37,647 nt of DNA from an uncultured bacterium (lineage in GTDB: Bacteria > Bacillota_I > Bacilli_A > Izemoplasmatales > Hujiaoplasmataceae): positions 1-37,647 of the forward strand of contig CAIMSF010000117.1 of NCBI GenBank assembly GCA_903844055.1. The letters run 5' to 3'. The notes beneath the pieces are model-generated. The model made no database searches, had not been told where the DNA came from, and was given only the letters and a program-made list of their open reading frames with translations. Below, in pieces: positions 17,227-24,977 of this stretch. How positions within the stretch are numbered: position 1 is the first letter of the stretch; the number at the start of each line of letters is the position of its first letter. Position numbers and translations under genes: made by a program.

Positions 17227-19881
17227 ATGAAAAGAAATCTGATTCTGGCTTTTCTGACCCTGTGCGTGACGGCGATCCTGATCGCCTGCGACGGGATCAC
17301 GACCACCGTCCCGGTGACGACGGCCACGACCGCCGCCGTCACGACCACGACGCAGCCGGGAACGACCGCCACCACGACGACCACGCAGGCGACGACCACC
17401 ACCCAGGCCACGACCACGCAGACCACCACGACCACGACGACGACCACCCTGCCGCCGACGATGCCCTTGGTCGCCGACATCAACCCGACGCCCGAAGGCC
17501 TCTACGGCATCTATGACCTCGCCGTCGCCGAAAACGTCGCGACGATCGTCTACGACAAGCACGGCCATGCCTGGCCGGTCATGGAAATCGCGATCGAAGA
17601 GGATGTCGAGCGCTTCAACAAGCTCGTCGTCACCGCCAGCGGCGACGGCGTCCTGCTCGTCCGCTTCGTCGGCGCGACCGTCTATGAGGTACGCCTCAAC
17701 CTCGTCTCCGGCGGCTCGACCTTCCAGATCGACCTCCGCGACTTCGACGACTTCCTCGCCGGCCTCACCGCGATCGAACTCGTCGCCGACCCCGGCGTCG
17801 CCGCCTCCCGTGGCACGATCGTCCTCTCGGCCTTCCAGTTCGAAACCGGCACCGCCTTCGGCAGCGTCATCGAACTCAAGGCCCCGGGCTACAACGCGAC
17901 GTACGAATGGGTCTCCAACGATCCCGGCGTCTACACCTTCACGACCGAGATGGACGACTCCGTCACGATCGGCTTCACCAAGCTCGCCGGTCAGGAATGG
18001 TCCTGGGCGGGCCGCCTCTTCTCGACGGATGAGACCCAGGGCTACAACATGATGACCGTCGTGATCCAGGGAACCGCCGGAACGCAGTTCCTCGTCAAGC
18101 CGAACGACCAGGGCTCGATGGAAAAATGGATCAACCTCGACGGCACCGTCCAGACGGTCCAGATCCCGCTCACCGCGGACCTCTTCCGCCTCGTCTGCTT
18201 CGCCCATCCCGGCAGCGCCCCGGCGTCCGGAACGGTCTCGCTCAAGAGCATGATCCTCTCCTACGTCACCCCCGCCGCCGCGGACGTGAGCGCCTATGAG
18301 ACGTTCGACTTCGAAGACGGCTGGGTCGCCGGCGACGCCGGCGTCTACACGATCGGCTACGCCGACGGCAAGACGACGATCGCCTGGACCGACCGCGCCA
18401 ACGCCTGGTCCTACCTCAAGAACGAATTCGCCCCGAACCTCTCCGCCCACAACACGGTCACGATGGTCGTCAAGGGCACGATCGGCCAGCAGCTCATCAT
18501 CAAGCCCAACGACAACGGCGCCTATGAACGGACCATCACCTTCGACGGCACCGAACAGACCTTCACCTTCACGCTCGCCACGAAACCGACGAAGGTCATC
18601 GTCTTCGCCGACCCGCTCCTCGGCGGCGCGTCCGGCTCCTTCGAAATCATCTCCGCCACGACCTCCTTCGTCCCCGCGGGCGAGAACCTGAACGTCGGCT
18701 GGGCCGAGAACGACGCGGACACCTATGACATCACCTTCGAAGCCAGCGGCCTCGTCTCCGTCGACTACACCAAGCTCGCCGGCCAGGAATGGGTCTTCAT
18801 GAAGACGACCTTCGACCCGCTCGACGTCGTCGGCATGAACGTCCTCGCCCTCACCCTGCAGGGCGTCGCCGGCAAGCAGGTCCTCGTCAAGCCGAACGAT
18901 TACTGGAAGACCGAAACCTGGGTCACCTTCGAAGACGAGAACCCCGTCACGCTCTACTTCAACCTGTTTGACTTCGAACAGGATTCCTTCCTCAACATCA
19001 TCCTCTTCGCCGAACCCGGAACCGCTCCCGCCACTGGCAGCTTCTCGATCCTCAAGCTCGAACTCTCCTACGCGCAGCCCGATGCCGTCGAACGCGACGT
19101 CGTCGTCGACTTCGAAGAAGGCTGGATCGACAACGACGGCGGCATCTTCACCTTCACCCGCGTCGACGGCGTGACCAACGTCGCCTGGAACAAGCCCGTC
19201 CAGAACGACTGGCAGTATTTCAAGAACACCTTCGAAGGCAACCTCGCCAACCACAACACGATCACGATGGTCGTCCAGGGCACGATCGGCCAGCAGATCC
19301 TGATCAAGCCGAACGACAAGTGGTATCTCGAACAGACCGTCACGTTCGACGGCACCGAACAGACCGTGACCTTCTCGCTCGAGGAAGCCCCGCTGTTCGT
19401 GATCATCTTCGCCGATCCGTTCAACCACGGCCTCACCGGCGACTTCGACATCATCTCCGCGACCGTCACGTTCGAACCGGTTCCCTATGAAGTGACCGGC
19501 GGCTGGGCGGAAAACGATCCCGGCACGTACACGATCGACCAGGACAACCTCGATGGTTCCGTCGTCGTCAACTACGCCACGACCGATACCTACCAGTTCA
19601 TGATCAACCACTTCGACGCCGACCTCGCGCTGGGCAACAACACCCTCACGATCGTCGTCCAGGGCACCCTCGGGAACACCCTGCTCGTCAAGCCCAACGA
19701 CTCCGGCGCGCTCGAAACCGTCATCACCTTCGACGGCACCGAGCAGACCCTCGTCATCACCGCCGCCGCGTTCTCGAAGATCCTGCTCTTCGCCGCCCCC
19801 GGCACCGCCGGCGGACAGACCGGCACCTTCACGATCGTCAGCCTGACGCTCACCTACGTCGAACCGCTCCCGGCCGAATGA
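17227..19881 (+). CDS. Surface lipoprotein with Thr-rich tether and five tandem beta-rich (CBM-like) domains
   Basis: This 884-aa lipoprotein has the signal KRNLILAFLTLCVTAILIAC (Cys21), a tether of about 55 residues dominated by Thr, a unique N-terminal region (about 80-215) and five repeats of about 130 residues. Each repeat begins near a GW-x-ENDPGTY-like segment, has a central VVQGT-x-G-x-LLVKPND block, then often FDGTEQT, and ends with IIFADPG and SGSFEIISAT-like strands. No catalytic residues or enzyme motif are evident, so a polysaccharide-binding role resembling CBM sandwiches is inferred. AGGAGG stands 6 nt before ATG. It is the last gene of the plus-strand operon and follows the GH144-like lipoprotein, which suggests that it holds glucan at the surface for that enzyme and the binding proteins. 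Confidence 0.85.
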   Translation: MKRNLILAFLTLCVTAILIACDGITTTVPVTTATTAAVTTTTQPGTTATTTTTQATTTTQATTTQTTTTTTTTTLPPTMPLVADINPTPEGLYGIYDLAVAENVATIVYDKHGHAWPVMEIAIEEDVERFNKLVVTASGDGVLLVRFVGATVYEVRLNLVSGGSTFQIDLRDFDDFLAGLTAIELVADPGVAASRGTIVLSAFQFETGTAFGSVIELKAPGYNATYEWVSNDPGVYTFTTEMDDSVTIGFTKLAGQEWSWAGRLFSTDETQGYNMMTVVIQGTAGTQFLVKPNDQGSMEKWINLDGTVQTVQIPLTADLFRLVCFAHPGSAPASGTVSLKSMILSYVTPAAADVSAYETFDFEDGWVAGDAGVYTIGYADGKTTIAWTDRANAWSYLKNEFAPNLSAHNTVTMVVKGTIGQQLIIKPNDNGAYERTITFDGTEQTFTFTLATKPTKVIVFADPLLGGASGSFEIISATTSFVPAGENLNVGWAENDADTYDITFEASGLVSVDYTKLAGQEWVFMKTTFDPLDVVGMNVLALTLQGVAGKQVLVKPNDYWKTETWVTFEDENPVTLYFNLFDFEQDSFLNIILFAEPGTAPATGSFSILKLELSYAQPDAVERDVVVDFEEGWIDNDGGIFTFTRVDGVTNVAWNKPVQNDWQYFKNTFEGNLANHNTITMVVQGTIGQQILIKPNDKWYLEQTVTFDGTEQTVTFSLEEAPLFVIIFADPFNHGLTGDFDIISATVTFEPVPYEVTGGWAENDPGTYTIDQDNLDGSVVVNYATTDTYQFMINHFDADLALGNNTLTIVVQGTLGNTLLVKPNDSGALETVITFDGTEQTLVITAAAFSKILLFAAPGTAGGQTGTFTIVSLTLTYVEPLPAE
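17885..19875 (+). repeat. Five tandem ~390-bp coding repeats, apparent A-B-A-B-A/B arrangement
   Basis: Repeat units start near 17885, 18300, 18690, 19100 and 19490. Units 1 and 3 share KLAGQEW and lack FDGTEQT. Units 2 and 4 share DFE(D/E)GW, NAW/NDW, HNT-x-TMVV and FDGTEQT. The KLAGQEW block recurs 792 bp apart (17980 and 18772), nearly identical at DNA level. This points to duplication of a two-domain unit. Unit 5 starts like A (GWAENDPGTY) but has the B-type FDGTEQT. Confidence 0.8.
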
Positions 19882-19900
19882 TCTGAGTCCCATGCAACAA

Positions 19901-19936
19901 AAAACGGTACGCATCGCTGCGTGCCGTTTTTTTTGT
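19901..19936. terminator. Bidirectional terminator between the glycan operon and the convergent GH3 gene
   Basis: A ten-pair stem ACGGTACGCA / TGCGTGCCGT (one T-G pair) has a TCGC loop, is flanked by AAAA on the left and followed by an eight-T run. It lies between convergent stop codons at 19881 and 19945 and can serve both strands. Confidence 0.9.
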
Positions 19937-19944
19937 GATCCGAA

Positions 19945-22086
19945 TCATCGTTTCAAGACGAAGTCGGCGGCTTTCAGATGGGCAGAGTCCGGGCCGACGG
20001 ACACCGTGAAGACGCCCGGATCCCAGACGACGGAACCGTCCGGAAGACGGTAGGACAGGTCCGAAAGGCCAAGTTCGAACCGGACCGTTTGCGTTTCGAA
20101 GGCCGAAAGCCGGATTTTTCGGAACGCCTTCAGTTCGAGGACGGGACGGCTGATCCGCGCGGCCTTGTCGCGCAGGTACAGCTGGACCGTCTCGACGCCC
20201 GCGCGGGCGGTTTCGTTGTGGAGCTCGACGGTGACGGCGAGGGACTCGGAAGGCGTGATCGCGGACGCGGAGAGCACCGGCGCGCCGTAGGAGAAGGCGG
20301 CGTAGGAGAGGCCGAAGCCGAACGGGAAGCGCGGCGAATTGAGCTCGTCGATGTACTTCGTGACGTATTCGCGGGGATGGAGCTCGTGGTGGTTCGGACG
20401 ACCCGTCGGCAGGCCGTCGTAGTGGACGGGGATCTGCCCGACGCTGCGCGGGAAGGACATCGTGAGCTTGCCGGAGGGATCGGCGATGCCGTAGAGCAGG
20501 TCGCAGACGGCCTCCGCTCCCTTCGTGCCGAGGAACCAGGTTTCCAGGATCGCGTCGGCTTCGAGGATGTTCTCGAGGACGAGCGGACGGCCGTTCTGGA
20601 GGACGGCGACCGCCGTTCCGTGCAGCGACTTGACGAACCCGACGAGTTCCGCCTGTTTCCCCGGAAGCGTGATGTCCGCGCGCGAATGGGCTTCGCCGGA
20701 CTGGTGGGCGTTCTCGCCGAGCAAAAGCAGGACGACGTCCGCCTGTCTGAGCTTCTCGATGTCCGAAGCGTCGTACGACGCGATGGAATCTCCGTCCTTG
20801 ACGATCGTCAGGTCGATCCCGCGGCGCCGCAGGACTTCCGCGATCGATTCGTTTTTGGCGTTGTTGCCATGCCAGGACCAGGGACCGTTGGTCTCGTGCG
20901 AGGTGGCGTACGGGCCGATCAGGGCGATCCGCAGCGCCGGGTGAAGCGGAAGCGCCATCCGATCGTTTTTGAGGAGGACGGCGCTTTCGAGGGCGACCCG
21001 CTTCGACAGCGCGAGATGGGCTTCGGAGAGCATCGTCAATTGTTCCTTGACGGGATCGGCGTTATGGAAGGGGTCGGCGAACAGGCCGAGTTCCTCCTTC
21101 AGGTCGAGGATGCGGAGGACCGCCTCGTCGATCAGGGAAAGATCCACGACACCGTCGGTCACCAGCTTCTCGAGGTGGTTGACGTAGTCGGTCGAGGCCA
21201 TCTCGATGTCGAGTCCGGCGAGGACGCCCAGCCGGGCGGCGTCGCGTTCGTCCTCGGCGGCGCCGTGGGCGAGGACCTCGTGGAGCGAATCGTAGTCGGT
21301 GATCGTCACGCCGGAAAACTTCCAGCGGTCGCGCAGGATCGTCCTGAGCAGATATCTGTTGATCGTGCAGGGGACGCCCTCGATCGTGTTGAAGGCGGTC
21401 ATCACGCCGCGGGCGCCGGCTTCGATCGCTTTCCGGTATCCTTCCAAATAACCGCCCTCAAGGGCCTGGCGGGAGAGGTCGACGGCGGCGTACTCGCGGC
21501 CGCCCTCCGGGGCGCCGTAGCCCGCGAAATGCTTGACGCACGACGCGACGGTCCCCTCGCCGGCCAGATCGTCCCCCTGGAAGCCCGCGACTGAGGCGGC
21601 CGCGAACAGCCCGAGCAGGTAAGGGTCTTCGCCGAAGCTTTCGACGACGCGTCCCCAGCGGGGGTCGCGCACGAGGTCGGCCATCGGTGCGTAGGTCATG
21701 TGGACGCCGGCCGTCGCGGCTTCCAGGGCGGCGACGCGGGCGGCAATCCTGGCGTTCTCCGGGTCCCACGAGCAGGACAGCGCGAGCGGGACCGGGAAGA
21801 TGGTCCGGTAGCCGTGGATCACGTCGGCGCCGAAGAGCAGCGGAATCCCGAGCCGGTTCTTCGCGAGGTATTTCTTCTGGACTTCGATCATCTCCCGGGC
21901 GTCGCCGATGCCGAGCGCGGTGCCGGCGGAGAAGATCTTCGCCTCGTCGAGCTTGAGGTCGCGGATCGGACCGGCGGCTTCCTTCTCGAGGTCGGCGACG
22001 AAAAACCACGGCGAGAGTTGCATCATCTGGCCGATTTTTTCGGGGATGGTCATCTGTTTCAACAAGTCTTTCGTGTTCAAGGGCAT
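19945..22086 (-). CDS. Glycoside hydrolase family 3 beta-glucosidase, cytoplasmic
   Basis: This 713-aa GH3 enzyme starts at MPLNTKDLLKQM (ATG at 22086, AAGGA upstream). The 1,169-aa track ORF adds an out-of-frame translation of the neighbouring gene and is rejected. The N-terminal barrel has FGADVIHGYRTIFP, VRDPRWGRVVESFGEDPYL, VKHFAGYGAPEGGREYA and SGVTITDYDSLHEV, where D264 is the expected nucleophile. The second domain has LLLGENAHQSGEAHSRADI, the usual place of the acid/base Glu, and PFGFGLSYAAFSY leads to a fibronectin III-like end. There is no signal peptide, so it hydrolyses imported beta-oligoglucosides. GH3 beside GH94 and a GH144-like enzyme resembles the Listeria innocua and Bacteroides beta-1,2-glucan genes. 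The linkage specificity is inferred. Confidence 0.93.
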   Translation of the reverse strand: MPLNTKDLLKQMTIPEKIGQMMQLSPWFFVADLEKEAAGPIRDLKLDEAKIFSAGTALGIGDAREMIEVQKKYLAKNRLGIPLLFGADVIHGYRTIFPVPLALSCSWDPENARIAARVAALEAATAGVHMTYAPMADLVRDPRWGRVVESFGEDPYLLGLFAAASVAGFQGDDLAGEGTVASCVKHFAGYGAPEGGREYAAVDLSRQALEGGYLEGYRKAIEAGARGVMTAFNTIEGVPCTINRYLLRTILRDRWKFSGVTITDYDSLHEVLAHGAAEDERDAARLGVLAGLDIEMASTDYVNHLEKLVTDGVVDLSLIDEAVLRILDLKEELGLFADPFHNADPVKEQLTMLSEAHLALSKRVALESAVLLKNDRMALPLHPALRIALIGPYATSHETNGPWSWHGNNAKNESIAEVLRRRGIDLTIVKDGDSIASYDASDIEKLRQADVVLLLLGENAHQSGEAHSRADITLPGKQAELVGFVKSLHGTAVAVLQNGRPLVLENILEADAILETWFLGTKGAEAVCDLLYGIADPSGKLTMSFPRSVGQIPVHYDGLPTGRPNHHELHPREYVTKYIDELNSPRFPFGFGLSYAAFSYGAPVLSASAITPSESLAVTVELHNETARAGVETVQLYLRDKAARISRPVLELKAFRKIRLSAFETQTVRFELGLSDLSYRLPDGSVVWDPGVFTVSVGPDSAHLKAADFVLKR

Positions 22087-22139
22087 CGTTCCTTCCGAGC
22101 CCGCGCCGGCGGATGGACGGCGTGGGGCGACTGTCCCTA

Positions 22140-22160
22140 TTGTATCATAAAATGATACAA
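22140..22160. promoter_or_regulatory. Inverted-repeat operator over the GH3 promoter
   Basis: Perfect 9-bp arms TTGTATCAT and ATGATACAA are separated by AAA. Read on the minus strand, the right part forms an extended -10 (TGATACAAT) about 60 nt before the GH3 start, so a bound repressor would cover the promoter. The sequence is AT-rich in a GC-rich setting. It differs from the LacI-type palindrome at 771, so a different regulator (GntR-like is possible) may act. None is encoded here. Confidence 0.65.
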
Positions 22161-22170
22161 ATGAATAGGG

Positions 22171-22208
22171 AAAGCGAAAAGAAGGGCGTCCGGTCGTTCC
22201 GGACGCCC
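22171..22208 (-). terminator. Terminator of the D-aminoacylase-like gene
   Basis: Perfect 10-bp stem GGGCGTCCGG / CCGGACGCCC with a 5-nt loop. On the minus strand it is followed by an imperfect T-rich tract (TTCTTTTCG). It lies about 30 nt beyond the stop at 22239 and separates this gene from the GH3 promoter. Confidence 0.7.
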
Positions 22209-22238
22209 AGGAGGACGCAATGGGGTGGAGCGCTCCGA

Positions 22239-23834
22239 TCAGACGGGGAGGAAGCGGCCGACGGTCGCGACCGCGGCTTGGTCGACGACGCCGTTTCGGA
22301 CGACGACGCGGCCGTTGTTCACGACGAGGTCGATGCCCGACGGCGAGGCGTCCTTCCCTTCGCCATAGGATAGACGGGTCGGGTCGATCACGACGAGGTC
22401 GGCGAAGTGGCCGGCGGCGATCGCGCCGCGGTCCGTCAACCCGAACCGGGCGGCGGTGGCGCCGGTCATCTTGCGGACGGCCTCTTCGACCGGCGTCTGG
22501 TGTTTTTGCGCAAGCGACAGGAACTTCGGGAAGGCATGGAGGGCCGCGAAGTTCTGCACGCCGGACTCCGGTTCGATCCACGCGTCGGTCATGTAGAGCG
22601 ACAGCGGATGGCGTCTGAGCTTTTCGATGATCGCCGGGTTCTGATACTGGTACATCAGCACGTTGATGTGTCCATGACTCTTGTCGACGAGCTCGAGATA
22701 GGTTTGGAACGCGCTCTTCTTCCAGCGTTTCGCGATGTCCGTGACGCGCAGCCCCTCGATGTCCTTCATGAGGCCGTAGGTGTTCGTGACGAGGATGTCG
22801 GAAAACCCGAAACCGAGCGCCTTGGTGGCGATGAACACTTCGACCCAGAGGCGGATCCGCGTCAGCGGGCGCTTGCGGAGCGCGGGATCCATCGCGAGAT
22901 ACCAGACCGGCAGGACGACCGTGATGATCGAGGCGCCGAACTCCATCGGATAGAGGTCGAAGGCGACGTCGACGCCGGCGGCCTTCGTCTCCTCGAGCAG
23001 GCGGAGCGACTCGTCGACGGTGTCCCAGGAGTTTTTCCCGACGAAGATGAGATGCGAGTACTGGGTCTTCGCGCCGGTCGCCCTGGCGATCGCGAGGACT
23101 TCGTCCATCGCCCGCAGGTTGTGGGCGCGGCCGCCGACCGGCGGGTGGTAGGACGTCGACACCTTCGAATAGGCGCGGGCGTGGAACGCGGCGATCTTGT
23201 CGTGCTTCTTCGCGATCCTTGCGATGGCTTCGATCTCGGAAAGGGGAGCGAACTGCCCGGGTTCGTACATGAGCCCGAACGAGACGCCGGCGGCACCTTC
23301 CGACAGGGCTTGTTCGACCGCCTGGGTCATCGCCGCAAACGCCTCGGGCGAAAGCGGCGCGCTCGCCTTGCTGGCGACGCCGATGCGGGCGGTGCCGTGT
23401 CCGACGAGGGCGACCAGGTTCACCGGAATCTTGCGGTCGATGCGGCGGGCCCAACCGGCGAAGGAACCGAAGTTCTGGCCGTCGTTAGAGAACAGGCCGC
23501 CGCCGACCTGGTCGTTGTACGGCGTCGCTTCTGGATATCCGGCCGCCGAGAAGCCGCAGTTTCCGACCACCATCGTCGTCACGCCCTGGCGGACGAACGG
23601 TTCGAAATAGGGAAGCCGGTCGGGCTTCGCGGCGTAGAAATCGTTGTGCGAATGGGCGTCGATGAACCCCGGGGTGATCCATTTCCCGGTGCAGTCGAGG
23701 GTTCCTGCGACGTCTGCCGGAAGCGCTTCGTCGGCGTGGAAGACGCGGACGATGCGGTCGTCCTTGACGAGGATGTGGCCGGTGAAGGCGGGACGGCCGG
23801 TGCCGTCGATGATCGTGGCGTTCTGATAGAGCAT
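22239..23834 (-). CDS. N-acyl-D-amino-acid deacylase family amidohydrolase
   Basis: This 531-aa member of the amidohydrolase superfamily belongs to the D-aminoacylase/dihydroorotase-like branch. The metal site begins with H61-x-H63 in PGFIDAHSHND. GNCGF carries C93, matching the metal-bridging Cys of D-aminoacylases. Further family stretches are LVALVGHGTARIG, AAGVSFGLMYEPG, AFHARAYS, SHLIFVGKNSWDTV and the C-terminal GAIAAGHFADLVVIDP. It would hydrolyse N-acyl-D-amino acids or related cyclic amides in the cytoplasm. AGGAGG precedes ATG 23834. It has its own promoter and terminator, so a link to the glycan locus is only positional. The exact substrate cannot be read from sequence. Confidence 0.88.
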   Translation of the reverse strand: MLYQNATIIDGTGRPAFTGHILVKDDRIVRVFHADEALPADVAGTLDCTGKWITPGFIDAHSHNDFYAAKPDRLPYFEPFVRQGVTTMVVGNCGFSAAGYPEATPYNDQVGGGLFSNDGQNFGSFAGWARRIDRKIPVNLVALVGHGTARIGVASKASAPLSPEAFAAMTQAVEQALSEGAAGVSFGLMYEPGQFAPLSEIEAIARIAKKHDKIAAFHARAYSKVSTSYHPPVGGRAHNLRAMDEVLAIARATGAKTQYSHLIFVGKNSWDTVDESLRLLEETKAAGVDVAFDLYPMEFGASIITVVLPVWYLAMDPALRKRPLTRIRLWVEVFIATKALGFGFSDILVTNTYGLMKDIEGLRVTDIAKRWKKSAFQTYLELVDKSHGHINVLMYQYQNPAIIEKLRRHPLSLYMTDAWIEPESGVQNFAALHAFPKFLSLAQKHQTPVEEAVRKMTGATAARFGLTDRGAIAAGHFADLVVIDPTRLSYGEGKDASPSGIDLVVNNGRVVVRNGVVDQAAVATVGRFLPV

Positions 23835-23894
23835 GGGGGTCCTCCTGTGCGGGCGTGGCGCCGGGCGCGAACCGAGCGGATTTCAAACGCCAAT

Positions 23895-23900
23895 ATTATA
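23895..23900 (-). promoter_or_regulatory. -10 box for the D-aminoacylase-like gene
   Basis: On the minus strand the sequence is TATAAT about 60 nt before the ATG. The best -35 is a weak TTCAAA with an 18-bp spacer. Confidence 0.55.
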
Positions 23901-23967
23901 TCATGGGGATGATGCCGGTTTGAACTATTATGGCGCAAATCGTCAATAAAGCACGGGTCCGCACGGC

Positions 23968-23998
23968 TTGTTCGATGTTCCGCGGGACGTGGTATAAT
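23968..23998 (+). promoter_or_regulatory. Promoter of the VOC-family gene
   Basis: TATAAT (23993-23998) with extended -10 TGG directly upstream; a weak TTGTTC at 23968 is the possible -35 (19-bp spacer). It is divergent from the D-aminoacylase promoter. Confidence 0.65.
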
Positions 23999-24026
23999 GG
24001 AGAGAGCCAACATATCGGAGGTCATC

Positions 24027-24428
24027 ATGGTCAAAGGCATCGCCCATCTCGCATTCCAGGTCACGGACATGGAACGCGCCGTCCGCTTCTATGACACCGC
24101 GCTCGGGTTCCGCCGCAAGTTCACCCTCGAAGACGACCAAAAGAATCCCTGGATCGTCTACCTGCAGGTGAACGAACGCCAGTTCATCGAGCTGTTCTAC
24201 GCGAAGGCGCCGCTGTTGCGGTCGGCCGGATCGGTCTCCTATCAGCATCTCTGCATCGAGGTCGAGGACATCCGCGGCGTCGCCGCCAAGCTCGAAGCGA
24301 GCGGCATCCGCCTCGTCCACCCCGTCATCCGCGGCCTCGACCACAACTGGCAGTGCTGGATCGCCGATCCCGACGGCAACCCGATCGAACTGATGGAATA
24401 CGGCGAAAGCGCGCTGCAACTGGCCTGA
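24027..24428 (+). CDS. VOC-family (glyoxalase/dioxygenase-fold) protein
   Basis: This 133-aa cytoplasmic protein has one pair of beta-alpha-beta-beta-beta modules. H7 (GIAHLAFQV), E55 (RQFIELFY), H74 (YQHLCIEV) and E121 (GNPIELMEY) occupy the places of the four metal ligands of the family. DHNWQCWIADPDGNPIELMEY is typical of lyase-like VOC proteins. The track start (23997) lies inside the promoter. ATG 24027 is chosen because CGGAGG lies 6 nt upstream. It is a single-gene unit, and the substrate is unknown. Confidence 0.9.
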   Translation: MVKGIAHLAFQVTDMERAVRFYDTALGFRRKFTLEDDQKNPWIVYLQVNERQFIELFYAKAPLLRSAGSVSYQHLCIEVEDIRGVAAKLEASGIRLVHPVIRGLDHNWQCWIADPDGNPIELMEYGESALQLA

Positions 24429-24445
24429 ACTGCGCCTTATTTCGA

Positions 24446-24462
24446 TGAAAACGTCGTTTTCA
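24446..24462. promoter_or_regulatory. 17-bp perfect palindrome, function unknown
   Basis: TGAAAACG-T-CGTTTTCA lies 18 nt after the VOC stop and upstream of the next promoter. No T-tract follows, so a terminator is unlikely. It could be an operator. Confidence 0.3.
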
Positions 24463-24507
24463 CCGACGATTTTCGACCATGGCCTATCGCCATCCGCCGA
24501 AATCGGA

Positions 24508-24513
24508 TACAAT
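24508..24513 (+). promoter_or_regulatory. Possible -10 box for the 48-aa peptide gene
   Basis: TACAAT about 100 nt upstream of the start codon. No convincing -35 is visible. Confidence 0.35.
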
Positions 24514-24613
24514 CGAAGCCAGCAACCCGAATCAAGGCACGCGGAACCGTCGGTCCATCGGACGAAGGCGGGCGGCGCATCCGGCCTGGATGGATTCGGG
24601 AGAAAGGAATGCC

Positions 24614-24760
24614 ATGGACAAGAACGACAAGCACCATAACAAGAAGAGCGAAGCCAAACGTCAAGACTCCCAGAAACCGAAGCCGAACGCCGCACAGGCC
24701 GTCACTTCGGAGAGCGGCGCGACCCTGAAGAAGGGCGGGAAAGTCAAGAAGACCTACTGA
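24614..24760 (+). CDS. Small Lys-rich protein, unknown function
   Basis: The 48-aa product begins MDKNDKHHNKKSEAKRQD and ends LKKGGKVKKTY. It is hydrophilic, strongly basic and probably disordered, with no membrane segment or Cys. The track start (24479) is rejected. ATG 24614 has GAAAGGA at about 5 nt spacing and gives a compact, plausible reading frame. The sequence resembles small basic nucleic-acid-associated or spore-type peptides only in composition, so I assign no function. Confidence 0.6.
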   Translation: MDKNDKHHNKKSEAKRQDSQKPKPNAAQAVTSESGATLKKGGKVKKTY

Positions 24761-24902
24761 TCCCGGACGCAACGCTTGCACGCCGGCCGCACCTTGCAAG
24801 GGGAACATTTCCACCGATCATCTTCGCCGTCTCGCGGATGCGATGGATCGCTTCGCGGGACCGCCGCGGTCGTGCGGTGTACAAGAACGGCGAATCATCA
24901 TC

Positions 24903-24937
24903 AAAACGGCGGCCTCCCGAAACGAGGCCGCCGTTTT
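24903..24937. terminator. Bidirectional terminator
   Basis: AACGGCGGCCTC / GAGGCCGCCGTT stem with a 7-nt loop, preceded by AAAA and followed by TTTTT. It serves the convergent DUF3795 gene (stop at 24978) and possibly the small peptide gene. I see nothing else in 24761-24902. Confidence 0.88.
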
Positions 24938-24977
24938 TGTCGCCTTGGATGGGTAGACCGCCGACGGACGGCCGTGG

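Noticed and set aside
17300-17460. ACC/ACG repeats as a CRISPR array or minisatellite
   Set aside because: They are irregular, lie in frame in a lipoprotein gene and encode a Thr-rich tether; there are no regular repeat-spacer units.
17161-19914. 917-aa minus-strand ORF opposite the repeat lipoprotein
   Set aside because: It mirrors the repeats of the true gene and reads through the terminator region; there is no RBS or signal.
22087-23454. N-terminal extension of the GH3 ORF (1,169 aa in the track), suggesting a fusion
   Set aside because: The extension is an out-of-frame Arg-rich reading of the D-aminoacylase gene and passes through its terminator and the GH3 promoter. The GH3 domain starts at MPLNTKD with an RBS.
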